Source of the DNA: Methanosarcinales archaeon
GTDB taxonomy: Archaea > Halobacteriota > Methanosarcinia > Methanosarcinales > Methanosarcinaceae
Assembly: GCA_012329085.1 (NCBI GenBank)
Contig: JAAXQB010000085.1
Span: 1 to 8,843, forward strand
Direction of reading: 5' to 3'
DNA: 8,843 nt
In this document: positions 1 to 5,104 of the stretch, one piece after another
Numbering within the stretch: the stretch's first letter is position 1
How the letters are laid out: each line of letters opens with the position of its first letter
Translations under genes and position numbers: made by a program
Notes under the pieces: model-generated
Database searches by the model: none
Told to the model about the DNA's origin: nothing
What the model saw: the letters and a program-made list of their open reading frames with translations, nothing else

Positions 1-180
1 TAGATCTGATTATAACTTAAATTTGAATATTTAAAATATGTGATATGGGCTTGTAATAAAAAAGAAAATAGAACCTTGTCCGTTTATATTATATACTATA
101 ACTCTCATATTTATTCAAACTTTAAATAAGATTATACAATATAATTTAGATGTATCTATTTAGAATAAATAATTCTTTGA
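1..180. other. AT-rich stretch with no recognisable gene
   Basis: This stretch is very AT-rich and has no open frame of useful length on either strand. I see no tRNA or other RNA gene in it. It may be the 3' flank of an upstream gene lying outside the window. The repeat cluster begins directly after it. Confidence 0.5.
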
Positions 181-181
181 T

Positions 182-233
182 AGCTCATTCGGAAAGCTCA
201 TTCGGAAAGCTCATTCGAAAAGTTCATTCGGAA
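182..233. repeat. 13-bp tandem repeat, four copies
   Basis: Four consecutive 13-bp units of the form AGCTCATTCGGAA lie at 182-194, 195-207, 208-220 and 221-233. The first two are exact; the third has GAA changed to AAA and the fourth has GCT changed to GTT. The unit is the left arm plus loop of the hairpin that follows at 222-242. The same unit is tandemly repeated at 2163-2235. Confidence 0.9.
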
Positions 234-265
234 CGAATGAGCGTATGAGAAAATCTCTGATTTTC
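222..265. repeat. 44-bp double-hairpin element, copy 1
   Basis: Two inverted repeats sit at fixed spacing. The first is 222-230 paired with 234-242 around a GAA triloop: 9 pairs, one of them a T-G wobble at 223/241. The second is 249-255 paired with 259-265 (GAAAATC/GATTTTC, 7 pairs) around a TCT triloop. The same 44-bp arrangement recurs at 2224-2267 and 2480-2523. Degenerate relatives of the first hairpin continue to about 331 (for example 286-299 and around 308-322). Confidence 0.85.
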
Positions 266-358
266 GAATGAACGAGTGTTTGCTCGTTTGGAACGAACAA
301 TCGTTTGTTCATTCAGAATGAATGGGCATTATTTCATTAAAAAATTATAATTAAATTT

Positions 359-377
359 AACGAATTGAATATTCGTT
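359..377. promoter_or_regulatory. Inverted repeat upstream of aIF2 gamma
   Basis: AACGAAT (359-365) and ATTCGTT (371-377) form a 7-bp perfect inverted repeat with a 5-nt loop, about 85 nt upstream of the translation start. It lies in the AT-rich region where the promoter of the aIF2 gamma gene must be. It could be an operator or a decayed member of the neighbouring repeat family, since its arms share the CGAAT core. I could not place a TATA box confidently. Confidence 0.35.
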
Positions 378-399
378 TATTATCGCAAATCAAAGATTT

Positions 400-432
400 A
401 TGAAAGTCGCGACCTTTTTGGTAGCAACATAG
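400..432 (+). other. Possible 10-codon leader ORF ahead of aIF2 gamma
   Basis: An ATG at 400 opens a 10-codon frame (MKVATFLVAT) that stops at TAG 430-432, 15 nt before the GGAGG of the aIF2 gamma gene. It contains the 8-bp palindrome GTCGCGAC at 406-413. It has no ribosome binding site, and a short ORF of this size can arise by chance. It is noted only because the downstream start codon is unusual. Confidence 0.15.
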
Positions 433-447
433 AAAATCGAGAAATTT

Positions 448-452
448 GGAGG
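448..452 (+). promoter_or_regulatory. Strong ribosome binding site that decides the aIF2 gamma start
   Basis: GGAGG is fully complementary to the archaeal 16S rRNA 3' end. It lies 8 nt before the ATT codon at 461 but 38 nt before the first ATG at 491, which has no ribosome binding site of its own. It therefore points to the ATT as the start. Confidence 0.85.
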
Positions 453-460
453 AAAAATAA

Positions 461-1687
461 ATTTTAAATCAACCTTGTGTTAATATCGGTATGGTGGGGC
501 ATGTAGATCATGGAAAAACTACCCTTGTCAGTGCATTGTCTGGGGTGTGGGCAGATACCCACAGTGAGGAAATAAAACGGGGAATAACAATTAGATTGGG
601 ATATGCAGATATAACATTTAAAAAATGTAATAAATGTCCTGAGCCTGAATGTTACACTGTAAAAGATAAATGTCCAATATGTAAATCCAAAACTGAAATT
701 TTAAGAACTGTATCTTTTGTAGATTCGCCTGGGCATGAAACCCTTATGGCAACTATGCTATCTGGTGCTGCAATAATGGATGGTGCAATACTTGTAATTG
801 CAGCTAATGAGAAGTGTCCACAACCACAAACAAAAGAACATTTGATGGCAATCGATATAATTGGAATTAAAAATGTTGTAATTTTTCAAAATAAAATCGA
901 TCTTGTTTCAAAGAGTGATATTATTGAACATTATAAACAAATTAAAGCTTTTGTAAAAGGAACTGTTGCAGAAAATGCGCCAATAATACCAATATCTGCA
1001 CAACAAAACATTAATATTGACATGGCAATTCAAGTGCTTAATGAAGTGATACCAACTCCGGATCAAGACATTGATGCACTTTCGCATATGCTTATTGCAA
1101 GGTCTTTTGATGTAAATAAACCTGGAACTTCAATTGGACGAATAAAAGGAGGAGTTCTTGGTGGCACCCTTACGAAAGGTATGATTCGTGTTGGTGATTC
1201 ACTTGAAATTCGACCTGGTCGAAAAATTGAACGAGAAAATATGATAAAATGGGAGCCAATAATTGCAGAAGTATCCCAAATCATTGCAGGAAAATCTAAA
1301 GTTAAAGAAGCATCACCAGGAGGACTTTTGGCAGTTGGAACAAAACTTGACCCTGTAATCACAAAAAGTGATAAATTAGTTGGACAAGTCGTGGGGCTTG
1401 TTGGCACACTTCCACCTACAAGAAATGAATTTTCAATGGAGTTTAAACTCTTAAATAGAATTGTGGGCGTTACAAGTGAAGATGAAGTCAGTAATATAAA
1501 AACTGGAGAGCCTTTAATGTTAAATATTGGAACTGCAACAACAGTTGGTATTGTGACAAGTGCAAGAGGAAAATCTGCCAAAGTTAAGCTCAAAAGACCC
1601 GTTTGTGCAGAAGATGAATCACGCGTTGCAATAAGCAGGCGAATTGGGTCAAGATGGCGTTTAATAGGAGTGGGAGAAATAAAATAG
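461..1687 (+). CDS. eif2g: Translation initiation factor aIF2 subunit gamma, probable ATT start
   Basis: This is the GTPase subunit of archaeal initiation factor 2, which with alpha and beta carries Met-tRNAi to the ribosome. Read from ATT at 461 it is 408 aa, the usual family length. Visible motifs are the P-loop GHVDHGKT (about residues 13-20), the switch 1 region after [11 protein letters not shown], a zinc knuckle with Cys56, Cys59, Cys71 and Cys74, DSPGHE (88-93, G3), QNKID (G4) and ISAQ (G5), followed by the two beta-barrel domains. The frame opens after TAA 458-460 and has no ATG, GTG or TTG before the ATG at 491. Starting at 491 would remove QPCVNIG, the first beta strand of the G domain, which as I recall is conserved in homologues. 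The GGAGG at 448-452 fits 461. Family assignment is certain; the ATT start is inferred and could be a sequencing error for ATG. The stop overlaps the next gene's start by one base. Confidence 0.97.
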   Translation: MLNQPCVNIGMVGHVDHGKTTLVSALSGVWADTHSEEIKRGITIRLGYADITFKKCNKCPEPECYTVKDKCPICKSKTEILRTVSFVDSPGHETLMATMLSGAAIMDGAILVIAANEKCPQPQTKEHLMAIDIIGIKNVVIFQNKIDLVSKSDIIEHYKQIKAFVKGTVAENAPIIPISAQQNINIDMAIQVLNEVIPTPDQDIDALSHMLIARSFDVNKPGTSIGRIKGGVLGGTLTKGMIRVGDSLEIRPGRKIERENMIKWEPIIAEVSQIIAGKSKVKEASPGGLLAVGTKLDPVITKSDKLVGQVVGLVGTLPPTRNEFSMEFKLLNRIVGVTSEDEVSNIKTGEPLMLNIGTATTVGIVTSARGKSAKVKLKRPVCAEDESRVAISRRIGSRWRLIGVGEIK

Positions 1688-2052
1688 TGGAAGTTATACT
1701 CGATACAAATGGACTTATGATACCAGTCCAATTTAAAGTAGATATTTTTGAAGAACTTAGATCGTTGGGGTATGATACATTTATTGTTCCAACGGCGGTG
1801 ATGACTGAACTTGATTTACTTATTAAGAATTTCAGGGGCGTAAAAAAAATTGCAGCTAATGTTGCTAGAACACTTGCAAGACGATGCGATATTGTAAACA
1901 AAGATGGTGTGACTGATGATGTTATATTAGAACTTGCAATTGAAACTAATGCAGCAGTTTTAACTAATGATGTTGAATTAAAAAATAGATTGTGCGAAAA
2001 TAATATTAAAGTGATATATTTGCGCAAAAAAAATCGATTGGCAATAATTTAA
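1687..2052 (+). CDS. PIN-domain protein (Fcf1/VapC-like), cotranscribed with aIF2 gamma
   Basis: This is a single PIN domain of 121 aa, a fold typical of metal-dependent ribonucleases. The acidic residues expected for the active site are visible: Asp6 in ILDTN, Glu41 in VMTELD, Asp77/Asp78 in GVTDD and Asp95 in LTND. The start is GTG at 1687, sharing its G with the TAG of aIF2 gamma; GGGAG at 1672-1676 precedes it by 10 nt. An in-frame ATG at 1654 lies inside aIF2 gamma and would add residues without PIN similarity, so I reject it. Coupling to a translation factor and the lack of an antitoxin gene favour a housekeeping role, perhaps in rRNA or tRNA processing as for Fcf1/Nob1-type PIN proteins, rather than a toxin. 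The substrate is not known from the sequence. Confidence 0.88.
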   Translation: MEVILDTNGLMIPVQFKVDIFEELRSLGYDTFIVPTAVMTELDLLIKNFRGVKKIAANVARTLARRCDIVNKDGVTDDVILELAIETNAAVLTNDVELKNRLCENNIKVIYLRKKNRLAII

Positions 2053-2072
2053 AAGTTAAAGGAGAAATCATA

Positions 2073-2083
2073 TTTTCTTTTTA
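2073..2083 (+). terminator. T-rich archaeal-type terminator after the PIN gene
   Basis: A run of TTTTCTTTTTA begins 21 nt after the PIN stop codon. Archaeal RNA polymerase often stops at such oligo-T tracts without a hairpin. The repeat cluster lies just downstream, which suits the end of a transcript. Confidence 0.5.
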
Positions 2084-2113
2084 TAGTATATAATTTGTAA
2101 AATTATGTACTGT

Positions 2114-2132
2114 GAGAAATTTCTAATTTCTC
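2114..2132. repeat. Perfect 7-bp inverted repeat
   Basis: GAGAAAT (2114-2120) and ATTTCTC (2126-2132) form a perfect 7-bp stem with a 5-nt loop, between the T-rich terminator and the repeat array. It may be a second termination or mRNA 3'-end structure; no T tract follows it directly. Confidence 0.5.
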
Positions 2133-2162
2133 GGAATTAGTTAAAGAAATTTTTAATAGATT

Positions 2163-2235
2163 ATTCGGAAAGCTCATTCGGAAAGCTCATTCGGAAAGCT
2201 CATTCGGAAAGCTCATTCGGAAAGCTCATTCGGAA
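2163..2235. repeat. 13-bp tandem repeat, five exact copies plus partial sixth
   Basis: Five identical units of ATTCGGAAAGCTC lie at 2163-2175, 2176-2188, 2189-2201, 2202-2214 and 2215-2227, followed by ATTCGGAA (2228-2235), which runs into the hairpin arm CGAATGAGC. This is the same unit, in the same orientation, as at 182-233. Exact identity of all five copies suggests recent expansion by slippage or unequal recombination. Confidence 0.95.
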
Positions 2236-2267
2236 CGAATGAGCGTATGAGAAAATCTCTGATTTTC
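2224..2267. repeat. 44-bp double-hairpin element, copy 2
   Basis: GCTCATTCG (2224-2232) pairs perfectly over 9 bp with CGAATGAGC (2236-2244) around a GAA triloop. GAAAATC (2251-2257) pairs with GATTTTC (2261-2267) around a TCT triloop. The spacing is identical to the copies at 222-265 and 2480-2523. Confidence 0.9.
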
Positions 2268-2370
2268 GAACGAATGAGCGTAATCACTCATTCTTTCAGA
2301 ATGAGTTTAAGAAAATCTCTGATTTTCGAACGAATGAGCGTAATCACTCGTTCTTTTAGAACGAGTTTAA
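2251..2370. repeat. 60-bp tandem repeat, two copies, each with two hairpins
   Basis: Copies 2251-2310 and 2311-2370 match at 57 of 60 positions, and a partial third copy starts at 2371. Each begins with the GAAAATC-TCT-GATTTTC hairpin and ends with a 9-bp triloop hairpin: 2286-2294 with 2298-2306 in copy 1, and 2346-2354 with 2358-2366 in copy 2. The three differences are one loop base (C2297 to T2357) and a matched pair change (A2290-T2302 to G2350-C2362). Both stems therefore remain perfect. Confidence 0.92.
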
Positions 2371-2545
2371 GAAAATCTTTGATAGCTCATTCGGAACGAA
2401 CGAGCGTTTGCTCATTCGGAACGAATGGGTGTTATTCGACAGATTGTTCAAAATGAACAAGCGTTTACTCATTTGGAAAGCTCATTCGGAACGAATGAAC
2501 GTATGAGAAAATCTTTGATTTTCGAACGAATGAGCGTTATCTCAT
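2371..2545. repeat. Rest of repeat cluster, degenerate hairpins and third 44-bp element
   Basis: This stretch continues the array. Hairpins with the ATTCG-GAA-CGAA core lie at 2385-2405 (one A-C mismatch) and 2410-2430 (two G-T wobbles). A 44-bp double-hairpin copy at 2480-2523 has arms 2481-2488 and 2492-2499 (outer pair mismatched) and then GAAAATC-TTT-GATTTTC at 2507-2523. The segment around 2374-2396 closely matches 174-194 of the first cluster. A short open frame across 2247-2456 is only the repeat read as protein and is not a gene. Confidence 0.85.
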
Positions 2546-2550
2546 TTCTT

Positions 2551-2563
2551 AGTTTATAATATA
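2551..2563 (+). promoter_or_regulatory. Probable TATA box for the rpo7 operon
   Basis: AGTTTATAATATA lies 26-38 nt upstream of the rpo7 ATG, directly after the repeat cluster. Archaeal transcription normally starts about 25 nt downstream of the TATA box, which would place the mRNA start within a few bases of the ATG. No good ribosome binding site is present just before the ATG, so a leaderless or very short-leader transcript is likely. Confidence 0.5.
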
Positions 2564-2588
2564 AAAGGGAATATGTTAAGAATATACA

Positions 2589-3161
2589 ATGTATAAAAGA
2601 ATAAAATTTAGAGATACGGTTCGCATAGATCCTACATTACTTAGTGAAAATGTTGAACTTAGTGTAAAAAATGCATTAAAATCAAAACTTGAGAATCGGA
2701 TTGATGAAAAAATTGGTAGTATTGTTGCAATTACAAAAATCAATGAAATAGGCGAAGGTCATATTCTTGTGGGGGATGGTGCAGTATATTACGAGACTGA
2801 ATTTGAAGCAATCTGTTTTACCCTTCAATTACAAGAAATTGTGGAAGGCAGTATTGCAGAAATTGTAGAATTTGGGGCATTTGTACAATTGGGTCCTCTC
2901 GATGGTCTTTTACATGTAAGCCAGATTACAAGTGAATTCATGTCTTATGATCGTAAAAATGATCGATTTAGTAGTAAAACTGAAAATAAATCCGTATCCA
3001 GGGAGGATTTTGTGCGTGCACGAGTTGTTGCGATAAGTTTAAATGAAAGAGACCCTATGAGTAGTAAAATAGGGCTTACAATGCGTCAACATGCACTTGG
3101 AAGACTTAAATGGTTAGAAGATGCACGAATGAACGAAAGACAAGGTGATGTAAATGAGTGA
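2589..3161 (+). CDS. rpoE: DNA-directed RNA polymerase subunit Rpo7 (RpoE', Rpb7 homologue)
   Basis: This is the stalk subunit of archaeal RNA polymerase. It pairs with Rpo4 and is homologous to eukaryotic Rpb7; the stalk aids open-complex formation and binds emerging RNA. The 190 aa match the family's usual length. The N-terminal tip domain (about 1-80) opens with MYKRIKFRDTVRIDP. The C-terminal S1/OB-fold RNA-binding domain (about 84-165) shows the S1 signature near residues 87-112 (EGSIAEIVEFGAFV, then DGLLHVSQI) and later KIGLTMRQ. It leads a tight run with spt4, whose start overlaps its 3' end by 8 nt, so transcription and translation are coupled. It appears to be driven by the TATA-like element at 2551-2563. 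The TGA stop is used normally. Confidence 0.97.
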   Translation: MYKRIKFRDTVRIDPTLLSENVELSVKNALKSKLENRIDEKIGSIVAITKINEIGEGHILVGDGAVYYETEFEAICFTLQLQEIVEGSIAEIVEFGAFVQLGPLDGLLHVSQITSEFMSYDRKNDRFSSKTENKSVSREDFVRARVVAISLNERDPMSSKIGLTMRQHALGRLKWLEDARMNERQGDVNE

Positions 3162-3339
3162 GATGGCATGTCGAGAATGTAGATTAATTGTATCTGGAAA
3201 TGTGTGTCCACTATGTGAAACTAGCAATCTAAGTGAAGAATGGAGTGGCATAGCTATTATAATTAATGCCAAGAAATCAGAAATAGCACAAAAAATTGGT
3301 ACTAACATGCCAGGAAAATATGCTTTAAAAGTGCGATGA
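3154..3339 (+). CDS. spt4: Transcription elongation factor Spt4 (RpoE'')
   Basis: This is the small zinc-binding partner of Spt5/NusG, which together clamp RNA polymerase and increase processivity. At 61 aa it is the normal archaeal size. The N-terminal zinc site is clear: Cys6, Cys9, Cys18 and Cys21 in two CxxC pairs (CREC and CPLC). LSEEWSG follows, and then the segment IAIIINAKKSEIAQKIG, which in this family contributes to the contact with Spt5. The ATG overlaps the rpo7 stop, and GGTGA at 3144-3148 is a good ribosome binding site 5 nt upstream. Its TGA stop overlaps the next ATG (ATGA at 3336-3339). The order rpo7-spt4 is standard in archaea. Confidence 0.95.
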   Translation: MSEMACRECRLIVSGNVCPLCETSNLSEEWSGIAIIINAKKSEIAQKIGTNMPGKYALKVR

Positions 3340-4025
3340 AAAAGAATTACGAAAATCAAAAATGTTCTTCAAAGACGAATCAAAGATTTTTTTCAACGCA
3401 CATTTGTTCCAAATATGCTAATGAAACCATCTTTTTATCTGAAATATTTCGTGAAAAATTGCGCATTCCATTTGGTAAATTATATAATGGAATTGGAATA
3501 AGCGTTATTTCAAAAATTAGAAAAGATGTTTCGAATGCCGTAAAGGTTATTTCTGTAGGGGATGCCACTCTTTTTCAACTACTTGAATCGAATATTATTC
3601 CTGATTTAATGATTGTAGATGAACTGATTCAAAGAAAACCAATTTCTGAAACTATTTCAATTGCCATAAAAAAAGCTACTAAATTTAAAAAAATTGTAAA
3701 TAATCCTCCTGGATCTATCACCCTTAATCTTATAGAGGAAATTGAAGACGCGTTGAGTAAGACTGTGCCTATACAAATACTTGTTAAAGGCGAAGAAGAT
3801 ATAGCCGCATTACCTGTGATGTTGATGGCACCAATCAGTTCAATAGTATTATATGGGCAACCAAACGAAGGATTGGTATTAGTAAAAATCACCGAATCTA
3901 AAAAACAAGAAATTAGAAAATTATTTAATCAAATAATAGACAATTCACAACAAGAAATATTAAATCTTGATAAAAAAAATAATAAAAACATTTTAAACAT
4001 TATAGGAAAAATAAATGGATATTAA
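3336..4025 (+). CDS. GTP-dependent dephospho-CoA kinase (DUF359 family)
   Basis: This family catalyses the last step of archaeal coenzyme A synthesis, phosphorylating dephospho-CoA with GTP as phosphate donor. The 229 aa show the family's characteristic blocks: IPFGKL (44-49), SVGD (73-76), PDLMIVD (89-95) followed by QRKP, NPPGSIT (123-129), KGEEDIAALP (151-160) and YGQPNEG (173-179). The conserved acidic residues in VGD, IVD and GEED fit the metal- and nucleotide-binding roles described for the family. The first 30 or so residues lie ahead of the conserved region, but no later in-frame ATG is better placed. The start overlaps the spt4 stop (ATGA) and the 3' end overlaps the S24e gene by 11 nt, so it belongs to the rpo7-S27ae operon. 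The lysine- and asparagine-rich C-terminal tail reflects the AT-rich composition. Confidence 0.92.
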   Translation: MKKNYENQKCSSKTNQRFFSTHICSKYANETIFLSEIFREKLRIPFGKLYNGIGISVISKIRKDVSNAVKVISVGDATLFQLLESNIIPDLMIVDELIQRKPISETISIAIKKATKFKKIVNNPPGSITLNLIEEIEDALSKTVPIQILVKGEEDIAALPVMLMAPISSIVLYGQPNEGLVLVKITESKKQEIRKLFNQIIDNSQQEILNLDKKNNKNILNIIGKINGY

Positions 4026-4311
4026 AATCATAAACGATAAAGAAAATGCAGTAGTAGAAAGACGCGAGATTAATTTTGAAACCGTATTTGAAGGTGCAAC
4101 ACCTAATAGAGATGAAATTAAAGGTAAACTTGCAGCTATTACTAATGCATCTACAAACCTTATTATAATCGATAATATGAAAACTGAATTTGGAAATCAA
4201 AAATTGATGGGATATGCAAAAATATATAAAGATGAAACACGATTAAAAGAAATCGAATCTAACTATCAAGTAAATAGAAATAAAAAAGAAGAAAAAAATA
4301 CAAGTGAGTAA
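4015..4311 (+). CDS. rps24e: 30S ribosomal protein S24e
   Basis: This is a small-subunit ribosomal protein shared by archaea and eukaryotes. The 98 aa match the archaeal family: it opens with MDIKIINDKENAVVERRE and continues with GATPNRDEIKGKLA (about 27-40), followed by the region with KTEFGNQKLMGYAKIYKD (about 56-73). The C-terminus is a short, charged, lysine- and glutamate-rich tail. AGGA at 4004-4007 lies 7 nt before the ATG. It overlaps the DUF359 gene by 11 nt and is followed by S27ae after 5 nt, the usual archaeal pairing. Confidence 0.96.
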   Translation: MDIKIINDKENAVVERREINFETVFEGATPNRDEIKGKLAAITNASTNLIIIDNMKTEFGNQKLMGYAKIYKDETRLKEIESNYQVNRNKKEEKNTSE

Positions 4312-4316
4312 ATTAA

Positions 4317-4472
4317 ATGGCAGTAAAAAATTATTATAAAGTAAGTGGCAATAAAATAAAATTGCTTAAACAAGCATGCCCAAGATGTGGAGATGGAGTA
4401 TTTCTTGCAGAACATAAAGATAGAAGAACTTGTGGAAAATGTGGGTTTATGGAAAAAAAAGTTAAAAAATAA
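4317..4472 (+). CDS. rps27ae: 30S ribosomal protein S27ae
   Basis: This small zinc-binding protein of the 30S subunit is 51 aa long. In eukaryotes the same protein is fused to ubiquitin; here it stands alone, as in other archaea. It begins [15 protein letters not shown] and carries two CxxC pairs, Cys21/Cys24 (CPRC) and Cys39/Cys42 (CGKC), that form the zinc site, with CGFMEKK at the C-terminus. GTGAG at 4304-4308 gives a ribosome binding site 8 nt before the ATG. It is the last gene of the run; in many euryarchaea a Kae1-type gene follows, but here decayed accessory DNA does. Confidence 0.95.
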   Translation: MAVKNYYKVSGNKIKLLKQACPRCGDGVFLAEHKDRRTCGKCGFMEKKVKK

Positions 4473-4495
4473 ATTATTTCCTAAATACATAATAT

Positions 4496-4537
4496 GAATA
4501 GTGCCTATTCGTTCCGAGTGATTTATTAAATTTTTTT
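4496..4537 (+). terminator. Hairpin plus T7 tract after S27ae
   Basis: GAATAG (4496-4501) and CTATTC (4505-4510) form a 6-bp stem with a TGC triloop. They are followed by ATTCGTTCCGAG (4507-4518), a fragment of the repeat core in reverse orientation, and then an uninterrupted run of seven T at 4531-4537. The T run is the likely termination signal for the rpo7-S27ae operon. Confidence 0.55.
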
Positions 4538-4658
4538 CTGAATACACAATTTTAAAGTTTATCTACAATTGAAAAGTAATATTTTATGCGTTTCATTGAC
4601 TTTTTGACTTTATATGTGCATAATTGTCTAAAATTTCAAATTATATCAAGGTGCTAAG

Positions 4659-4939
4659 ATGATGAATAGGGAGAAAATCTTTGAAAAAATTGTGTTGTTA
4701 CTTAAAAATCAAGGAGCTAAAAAAATAGCAGTCTTTGGTTCTTATGTAAAAAAAAAGAAAAATAAGGAATTGATATAGATCTCATTGTGGAATTTTCAGA
4801 TAAAAAAAGTCCCCTTGAACTTGACTGAATAGAGAAAAATTAATCTGAAAATCTATGAATAAAAGTGGATTTATTGACGGAAAAATTGATTAGTCCATAT
4901 TTAATTGATGCGATACGAAGTGAGGTGAAGGTAATTTAG
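4659..4939 (+). pseudogene. Decayed MntA-type nucleotidyltransferase antitoxin
   Basis: Reading through lesions gives a minimal nucleotidyltransferase of about 93 aa: helical N-terminus, the core FGSY (where GSYxRG is expected), then IDIDLIVEFSDKKSPLEL (the DxD metal site) and IKVDLLTEKLISPYLIDAIRSEV near the end. This is the MntA family, antitoxin partner of HEPN toxins, which acts by AMPylating the toxin. The gene is clearly dead. A net one-base loss lies near the A9 run at 4748-4756, giving TAG 4776-4778 in the original frame. In the restored frame there are TGA 4826-4828, TAA 4841-4843 and TGA 4856-4858, each one substitution from the residue I would expect (Arg CGA, Leu TTA, Gly GGA). 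The ribosome binding site (GGTG 4650-4653) is still intact. No HEPN partner is recognisable downstream. Confidence 0.88.
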
Positions 4940-5104
4940 GGGTGAAAAAAACAAATCTATTATTAATTAAAATTTTCATAAATAGAAAATTCGATATTGT
5001 AAGAAGAGTTTGATATATAAAATAAACATATGTTAAATACAAACCATTTAAAAATTATTGAATATTCTGTTATTTAATATATACATATATAATTATATAA
5101 AATT
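4940..5104. promoter_or_regulatory. AT-rich promoter region of the ATPase-STAS-PIN unit
   Basis: No gene is seen here. AATTTTC (4971-4977) and GAAAATT (4985-4991) form a 7-bp inverted repeat with a 7-nt loop. The stretch from about 5076 to 5100 is almost pure A and T with alternating TATA runs. It could hold a TATA box placing the transcript start at or near the ATG at 5105, which has no ribosome binding site. An HEPN toxin gene would be expected here beside MntA, but I cannot recognise one. Confidence 0.4.

Noticed and set aside
1654..1686. ATG at 1654 as the start of the PIN protein
   Set aside because: It would overlap aIF2 gamma by 34 nt and add residues unlike a PIN N-terminus. GTG 1687, directly before EVILDTN, has a GGGAG 10 nt upstream.
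1063..2027. Long minus-strand open frames opposite aIF2 gamma and the PIN gene
   Set aside because: The plus-strand genes are unmistakable by motifs and length. The minus-strand translations show no recognisable domain and are complementary-strand shadows.
2247..2456. Open frame of 69 codons with repeating peptide segments such as RKSLIFERMSVIT
   Set aside because: It lies entirely inside the 13-bp, 44-bp and 60-bp intergenic repeats. The repeated peptide only reflects the 60-bp period being a multiple of three, and it has no ribosome binding site.
182..2545. Repeat clusters as CRISPR arrays
   Set aside because: Units are contiguous or palindromic, and there are no unique spacers of regular length between direct repeats. 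No cas gene is present.
4940..5104. HEPN (HepT) toxin gene next to the MntA remnant
   Set aside because: The frame from GTG 4942 stops after 23 codons and shows no RxxxxH motif or helical HEPN pattern, so a remnant cannot be supported.
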